Of a DNA stretch of 25,182 bases, positions 18,801 to 25,182 are shown one piece after another. Source of the DNA: Parachlorella kessleri. Taxonomy: Eukaryota > Chlorophyta > Trebouxiophyceae > Chlorellales > Chlorellaceae. The notes under the pieces are model-generated. The model searched no databases. It worked only from the letters and a program-made list of their open reading frames with translations, and had not been told where the DNA came from. Location of the stretch: assembly GCA_001598975.1 (NCBI GenBank), contig BBXU01000114.1, positions 1-25,182 on the forward strand, read 5' to 3'. The translations under genes and the position numbers were made by a program. Within the stretch, counting starts at the first letter, position 1; each line of letters begins with the position of its first letter.

Positions 18801-21800
18801 AGATCCCCAACGTGGACGACCACGTGAGCAAGCTGGAGCACATGGGCAAGGAGACGGTGAAGAAGCTGCAGGACATCCGCGGCAGCGCGCAGCAGGCGGG
18901 CATCGACATCAGCGTCCCCGACAACACCATCAACAAGGGTGAGTCGAGGGGAGGGGAGAGGGGTGGGCGGCGTGGAGATGGCTCATGCCGTGGGGCTGGT
19001 GAAGCATACCCAAGTAAGAAAGCCAGTGAGGGTTGACCAGCTCGTCAGCCGTATGAGCGAGGCCATGCAAGGCAGACGATTGTTTGCCTGCCTGCCTGGG
19101 CAAGCGTGCAGTTGCCGCCAAGGCCACTCTGCATCTCCAGCAGGCATGCAGTAGAGGGAGCACGCCCAAGTTGCGCACCAGTCGGACCTTTCGCGCTCGT
19201 CGCCGTGCTGCTGATTTTGGGCGGCGCTGACCGCAATGTGCTGTGACTGCCGCCGTGTGCAGTCGGGGAGTTCCGTAAGCTGGCGCTGCTGGCGGAGGCG
19301 GACGGCCACCTTCGGCAAAAGCTGCAGCAAGTGAGTGGCGAATGGCAAGGCAGGCAGCAGCTGCTGAGCGCTGCAGTCTAGGCAAGCCCAGGAAGGGGTT
19401 CAAAATTTGGCTCTGGCCTCTGCAGCCGCACTGTCACGACTTGCTGCTGCAGCCTGGTGGTTCAAGAGTAGGGTGGACCTGCTGGTGTTTGGCTTCCTTT
19501 GCTAGCCGCTGTCCAGGATGGCAGCCGCTGCTATTCATGCGCTCCTCTTCGTATCCTGGCGTGACGCAGGTGCTCAAGCTCAGCAAGGAGAAGTGGGACG
19601 AGGCTCGAGACCATGCTCTAAAAGCGGTTGTGGCAGACAATCGCATGCGCATCTGGTGAGCGGGCGCGGGGGCAGTGGGGACGAGTGGGTGTAGACATGC
19701 AAGTTTGTAGCCGGGGTCCCCTATTGGGTGGATCATGCAGTGGTGAGTCGTGCATAAGAAGTTCGTGCAGTGGGTAGGTGAGAACGTGGCAAGGGGCCGC
19801 GGTGGGGTCTGCTATAGACCAGTGCTTATTTCCAGGTACCCAAGCTAGATATTACTTCCTTGCTGCTGCAAGAAGTGCTAAGTTACGCATTAATGTCACT
19901 GTGCCCCATTGCCCCCCCGCGCCTGCAGGTATGCGGACAAGCAGAACATGGAGGTGGGGCTGCTGTTCACGTGCCGGCTGGGCAACGTGGACCTGGAGCG
20001 GCCCGTGGGTGAGTTCATGTGCCGGCTGGACTTGTGGACTGCTTGTTGGGGGAGTCTTGGTAGATAGGCTGGCGGCCTGGGTGGTCGTGCGAGACGGCAG
20101 AGCAGTCCAGCCGCTCTTCTGTTGACAGAGATGTGCACATGAGACGATCGGTTGGCCGAGGTACCCAACTACTGCTGAAGGGTGGGAGGAGTATCAAACA
20201 CAGCACGGCGCACCAAAGGCAACGGCAATCAAGGGGCACACCTGGGGTGGCGTGCGCGCAGGTCTGCTGACTAAGAAGAGCCAGGAGGGCGCCCAGACCA
20301 CCATGGAGGCCACTCTCATGGCGCAGCAGACCCCAGCGCAGCGTGACCAAGTGCGGCAGCTACAACCGCAGGTAGGCCAAGGGCTGCTGCAGCGGAATGG
20401 CATGCGGTTCGTATGGCGTTAGCTAAGTCCTACACCGCTAAATGATGGGTTGTTTCCCAGTACCCAAGGGGCGGTGCTTGGTCATGTCTCCACAGCGAAG
20501 TGCGAAACCCGCGTGGTTGGGTATCTGGCACCCCAAGGCTCCTCCAGGCCTCGGGTTTGGACCGCCTTGGCGTGCCCGGGGACAGTCTCCCAGCTTCCAA
20601 TATACTTTGACGGCAGATGGGCAATGGAAGCTGCTCCTGGGTGCTGAGCGAAGTTCAACCATGAGAGAGCTCCTCAACCTCATGAGAGTGTTCCTTAAAT
20701 ATGGAGACTTACCCTCGTGGTCCTGGCTGCAGGCTGTGGCGGCATGGTGGCAGCCGGGGCACCCTGGGTGGGCCATCTACCCGGTGGACTCTGAGCAGTT
20801 CATGAGCACGGGCGCACTGGACAGCGTGAGCCTGCCCACCCCTGACCACTTGCACTCCGCCTCCCCCATGGTGCCGCCCTCACCCGCAGCCCTGCCAGGT
20901 GGGTGGTGTGGTGGTCGCTGTGGGGGTACTGAGCACAGCTCGGCCGGGCAGGTGTGTTGGCCGCACGGCATGCCTGCCAAAGCCTGTGGCCTGTGTTAGT
21001 GCTTGCGTGCAGCTGGAGGGGTGGCAGATGAGTGAGTGGAGGTGCCCCAACTGTCATGATGCCATGCTAGGTCACAGCACGTACTGACGCAGCTCTCAAG
21101 TGGCCCTGGGGCTAGGCACAAGCTTTGGGCGGTCCCGAGAATCTCCTTGCCAGTGCTGCGGACGATGTTTGCATGCGGCTTGCCTGCCTGCAACGGTTCC
21201 TGGGAGTGGCCGAGCGGCTGAAGCTGGTTGCCCTTGCACGTGCAGTAGTGCCGCCGCCCGGCAGCCCTGGGCCGCTCTCGCCAGCACCGTTTGGCACCGC
21301 CCTGGCCAGCGCGTTTGGGCTGGGGATGCCGCCGCAAGGGCCGGGAGACGCCATGCTGCGCGCGCTGACACCATTCATGCCAGGTATGCCCGCAAACCGT
21401 TCGGAAGACTGCCAGGGTGAGACAGATGCCATGCCCGGGATGCTGGAGGTTGGGTTGTTCAAGTGACTAATGGTTGGGTGCAGTGGGTGGGTTGTACGAC
21501 TTGCTGCTCAAGGGCATGAGCATGGGCCCCCTGGGTCCTGTGCCGCTGCCGCGCCGGCATGATGGGTATCTTGGCGCATGGGAGTGCCTGTGGGCAGCCA
21601 GGGGCGCTGAGTGCTGGGGAAGCAGGCAAAGCATGATGCTTTGGTACAGTGTGTACTTGATACTTGAAGTCTCAGGGCTTCACCTGTCGGTACTGCCAAA
21701 GGAGTACGCATGCATCTGGCAAGCTTCTCGGTAGCAGGAGCGCGTCTAACATTGGGGGAGCCTCGTGTGCCCTGCAGCCGGGCCGGGCATGTCGACAAAC

Positions 21801-24044
21801 CCCTTCCTAGCAGCGCAGCAGCTAGCGGCAGTGCAGCAGGCGCAGCAGGCGCAGCAACCAATGTCGCCCATGGGCCCCGGAAGCATGCACCTGCCGCCCA
21901 TAGCCACGGTGGCAGGTACGTCGCAGTACCATAGTGGTGAGTGCAGGGGCTGGCTGGGGAACTGCTGCATGAGTTGTCGGGTGCCTGCCTGTTTGGCAAG
22001 AGGCAGGTCGCTTGCAGCTGGCCACAAGCGGGGGGTGCCCTGCGAAACAGCCAGCTGAGTGACATTGCAGGCTGCTGTGGATGGTGGCCCAGTCTGTTCT
22101 GTCACATGCAGCTTTGCCATCACTAGCGCTGGGTAAGTGAGGGAGGGTGGAGCAGGCATAGATTGCCATCCACAGGGTGGAACTTCAAGGAGCAGTAGCA
22201 ACATGCTCCCTGCGCTGCGCACGCCCTGCTGCAGGCCATGGCGCCATGCAGTCCCTGGAGGCAGCCTCGCCGCGGGTGCAAGGCGGCATGGCCCCGCCCT
22301 CGCCCCTAGCCCAGCCCAATGGCACCTCCATGAGCTTACGTAAGTGCCCACTCAGCAGCCAGCCAGCCAGCCAGCCAGCCATGACTTGGGGACTCCCTGT
22401 GGCTGTGGGCTTGTTGCTTTTTCTCTGTTTGGCACACTTAGGGGGTCCTATCATTGGTACAGCTGCCTGCCGACGCGTGCCTGCAAAGACTAGCACTTTG
22501 CAGGGGGTCGCATCCCTCTTCTGCGTGGGTTTGCTTTTGCCTCAGTTGCGTCACCACTTGTGGCGTCCCTCAGGACGGTCTGCTAGTTGCTGCCCTGCTG
22601 TGCAGCTGCCGTGCAAGCAATGCCCTCGGTGACCACCCCCTTCTCCAACCCCACAGCCGGGCCCCCCATAGCACCGCCGCCCCCCCTGGGGATCAACCCC
22701 GTGGGCAAGCAGAACATGGCGCCGCCCGCCATGGACACGGCCTTCAACTTTGGCCACCTGTCCTCGCTGTTTGGCGCTGACCTGGGCCGCTTCCCGCAGC
22801 TGGCAACACACCTGGCAGCCTTCCCGTCCATACCGCAGGTGGGTGGGGCCCCAGGCCGCACAGTCACCGTGTCGTGTGTGGTTGGGGGTGTTGCTGGTGG
22901 CAGTGCAACTCCGGTGCCCGCCAAGGGGCTGGGCGGGCATGGTAGCCATCCTGGCGAGGCAGGCCTGCACTGCCAGGTCGTCGTGCATGGAGCAGCCCAA
23001 AAATGGTGAAGGCTTGTTGTCACCAGCGTGCCAAGCCAACCCTTGTCAGGAGCGTAGGGTATGGCCCGTTATGTTGGGTAGTGTCGGCTTGCTTGCAGTC
23101 CTTCCAAGTTCAGCCCCTGTCCGCTCGCCTGAACCTTTCGAAGTTCCTGCCTACCTGCCTGTGCGCTGCTTCTCACCACCCCTCAGAACCGCTCCTTCCT
23201 ACCAAGAGGAGTAACCCTGAGGTAGCTCGACTGATGCAGGGCGGGCTCAGCGCCGACCTGGAGCAGCTGCTGCAGCAGCATGCGGCCGTCACCGCCGCGG
23301 CCGTCAGCGGCGGCGACGGCGCGGCGGGCGGCGGCACCGACCGCGCCCACTCCTTCCACATGCCCAAGATAGAGAGCATGGAGCTGCCGGGCGGAGATCA
23401 CATCTCTGAGGCGCTGCGGGACCTCAACCCCGACAGCCTCCACAAGGCCCTGGGCATGCATGTGAGCGCGGGCGGGCTGGGGCTGCACCTGTGGCATACG
23501 GCTGCCTCTGCTGTTGGAAGGCTGCCCTGCTGACGTGGCAGTCAGGTCATGGAGAGACAGCCGTACATGTACCCCCGTCCCAGGAGTTTTGCTGACTCTG
23601 GGGGCGTTGGATGCATGTGATGTATCTGGGCTGGGCTTCGTGAGGTGTTGCACTTCTTGCAAAGGCTTCTGTTGCCCCTTCAGTGGAACTGCTACGGCCA
23701 CTTGACACCGTTCAAACAGTTGCCAGCCTGGCTTCAGCTGTGGCTCAGGTAGAAAATTTCGAGCCACAGCTGTGACTAGCCAAGCAACCACTGTCCTCCA
23801 CCCTTGCTGAGCTGATGGACTTGGGTTGTTGCAGGGGATGCACGCGCTTCGCGGTCACAGCGTGGGCCTGGAGACGATGCAGTCCATAGAGAACGCCCTG
23901 GACGACCTGGAGGAGCGGGAGGAGGCGGAGCGTGCCGCAGCGTCACAGCATGCGCAGCAGATGGTGCAGCAGCAGCAGCAGCAGGATGAGGAGAGGGCGG
24001 AGGAGCGCCGCCGCCTGCAGCTGGCGGGATCAAAGCGCAAGTGA
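15891..24044 (+). CDS. CBP60-family (calmodulin-binding protein 60-like) protein with long low-complexity C-terminus
   Basis: About 20 in-phase exons: 15891-15962, 16202-16386, (one unresolved), 17319-17437, 17797-17926, 18144-18373, 18797-18938, 19263-19330, 19570-19655, 19929-20008, 20262-20371, 20733-20898, 21246-21383, 21484-21534, 21778-21915, 22112-22132, 22235-22339, 22606-22838, 23240-23461, 23665-23748 and 23835-24044 (TGA). The product is at least 865 aa. The N-terminal half follows the CBP60 plan: a helix (EYVRARLLQFAHVLASRI), RDLQLVFRHDCL, APIRVEVIDRATGQPV, LEMVILDGN, GTPLLVSG, VVVPLNKGVAILPDLHVSD, RKPPFRLLVRAV, EGFVVATRR, then VSKLEHMGKETVKKL and KLSKEKWDEARDHALKAV, matching the family's HDEVWRLEKIGKDG and KMWDALVEHAKTCV blocks. 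Known CBP60 proteins bind calmodulin and, in CBP60g/SARD1, DNA in the nucleus. The C-terminal half is Pro/Gly/Met/Gln-rich and ends in an acidic coiled coil with Gln6 and a basic end GSKRK. Calmodulin or DNA binding here is inference. The 23240 exon could start at 23099, and the 20733 exon at 20586. Confidence 0.8.
16135..16148. repeat. C14 homopolymer in intron 1 of the CBP60-like gene
   Basis: Fourteen C residues followed by AT, the same length as the C14 in RPL15 intron 4, about 50 nt before the exon 2 acceptor. Confidence 0.95.
17777..17790 (+). repeat. (TG)7 tract next to a 3' splice site
   Basis: Seven TG units end six bases before the exon starting at 17797 and replace the usual pyrimidine tract. 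Confidence 0.9.
18432..18448. repeat. G17 homopolymer in an intron of the CBP60-like gene
   Basis: Seventeen consecutive G within the intron 18374-18796. A further G10 tract lies near 18567. The length is probably unreliable. Confidence 0.95.
22357..22380. repeat. (AGCC)6 tandem repeat in an intron of the CBP60-like gene
   Basis: Six exact copies of AGCC shortly after the donor at 22340. Confidence 0.95.
23735..23772. repeat. Perfect 12-bp inverted repeat across a 5' splice site
   Basis: CAGCTGTGGCTC (23735-23746) and GAGCCACAGCTG (23761-23772) are exact reverse complements. The 14-nt loop (23747-23760) contains the exon end AG and the donor GTAGAA at 23749. Confidence 0.85.
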
Positions 24045-25182
24045 CCTCCGAGATGTGAAAGAGCTGCTAGGCCCCCCCCGCCTCCCCCCCTGCCCCATAT
24101 ACATGGGACCCGGGTTCTTGAGCTGCTGCCAGGCACGGTTGATCCTTGCCGCCAGTTCCGTGGGAGGGGTGAAGCTGGGGGTGGCATGTGGGTGTATAGG
24201 CAATGCGAGTGGGCTTGGTGCCTGCGGGGGGATCAGGGATACGCGCATGAGGGGCATGATACGTATATAGAGCCATTAACAGCTTGGTGGGACCCACCCA
24301 GTGCGCCATACTTGCGCCCGCTGTAACGCCAGCCGTGCTAAAATTTTTCCTGTGTAGCTATCATTTAGTTGGCTAATGGCCTTCTGATGCGTTATCCTCA
24401 ATGGTCCAGAGTGCGCGGCGACCATCGTCTCTGCTCTTTGAGGGTCGTGGGGTTGGCGGCGGCCGGCAATCTCTCTCGGGAGGCTGAGGTAGTCTGCTGC
24501 CAACTTTCGGGCCCTGTGCACTGCCTGCCGTGTATCATACTCTTGGCGCGCTCACGGGGATAATGCTCGCAGGGTTCACTGGGTGTCCAGTTTTGTGTTT
24601 TCTCTCTATCCCTCTATGTCTGCCTCTGTGCACTCTGCACAAGTAGCCGCTCGGCTGGCATGGACAGCAGGATCGCAAAGTGGGGTGTTGTAGGGTTGTG
24701 GGTTAAGGCTCCGTGGGGCGACTAGAAAATGTAAGCAGTGCGAAACCGACGCATGTGCATGCACATAAATCTTCCTCTTTGACCTCGCTAGAATCACTGG
24801 CATGCTGCCTCCTGCCTCCGCTGTGCTGAAATCTGTGGCATTTTCGGCAGGTCGGCTGCGGTTGCCATGCGGTGGGCACTGACTGACTGAACATGACTGA
24901 CTGATGACTCTCTTATTCTGACTACATTTGACGGTTCTGTAATGAGAAACTTGGGTCCAGCTGGCCTGTTGAGACATGCTACCCTCCTGCAGTGGCCCTT
25001 GACATTCCAAGTTGGCAAGCTCAGGCTCAGCCTCTTTGGGGACTGTCTGCAACAAAATGCCGCCCCAACTTAAAGCTCGACTAGTAAATCTGTACGGTTC
25101 AATGTCCTTCTCCAAACACCCGTCTGCTCCACGACTGGGCTGGCGTCGGGTCCCCAAGACCTCCAGCCAATTTCCAGCCAAG
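24045..25182. other. 3' flank of the CBP60-like gene; no recognised gene
   Basis: The left part is the CBP60-like 3' UTR. A minus-strand frame, open from the window edge to 24606 (about 190 codons), has no ATG near its start, no recognisable domain and average base use. It could be part of an exon of a gene beyond the edge, but nothing supports that. A short tandem of gact units (about 24878-24906) is present. Confidence 0.5.
24322..24326 (+). promoter_or_regulatory. Candidate TGTAA poly(A) signal of the CBP60-like gene
   Basis: TGTAA lies 278 nt after the TGA stop, the first such motif downstream. Confidence 0.5.

Noticed and set aside
3418..25025. 15-mer gttggcaagctcagg present near 3418 and near 25012
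   Set aside because: One shared 15-mer is not unexpected in a window of this size, and the flanks differ.
24606..25181. Minus-strand frame open to the window edge
   Set aside because: No start codon near the edge, no recognisable domain and no splice evidence; it is mentioned only as part of the spacer.

Overview
This is a stretch of green-algal nuclear DNA, most likely a chlorophyte of the Chlorophyceae. The evidence is intron-dense genes with GT-AG introns (acceptors mostly ending GCAG), TGTAA poly(A)-type signals behind several genes, moderately GC-rich DNA with long homopolymer runs in introns, a typical algal plastid transit peptide, and plant/algal protein families (CBP60, plant-type EI24). 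I cannot name the genus. All exon models were worked out by hand from reading frame, splice-site phase and family resemblance. No transcript evidence was available.

Layout from left to right: tRNA-Arg(ACG) on + (140-212); a complete eight-exon EI24-family ER membrane protein on - (3764 down to 1023); a complete five-exon cytosolic ribosomal protein eL15 on - (6375 down to 4469); a divergently transcribed endonuclease III-type DNA glycosylase on + (6649-9898, six exons); a gene-poor 1.9 kb with short repeats and palindromes; a mitochondrial-type ribosomal protein bL21 on - (12923 down to about 11805); a divergently transcribed, probably plastid-targeted small membrane protein of unknown function on + (13246-14371); a 1.5 kb spacer with two copies of a dispersed repeat; then an 8 kb, roughly 20-exon gene on + (15891-24044) for a CBP60-family (calmodulin-binding protein 60-like) protein with a long Pro/Gly/Gln-rich and coiled-coil C-terminal half. 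The last 1.1 kb is its 3' flank, with nothing recognisable.

The genes do not form a pathway. They are mostly housekeeping functions (cytosolic and mitochondrial translation, base excision repair, ER membrane biology) beside a CBP60-type protein, a family best known as land-plant immune transcription factors. Two head-to-head pairs (eL15/endonuclease III and bL21m/plastid protein) have start codons only about 270-320 bp apart and may share bidirectional promoters.

The points most worth following are the algal CBP60 homologue, its run of five frame-preserving cassette exons, a perfect hairpin that holds one of its 5' splice sites in the loop, and the endonuclease III gene, whose iron-sulfur Cys set looks incomplete and whose last intron decides between two C-termini.
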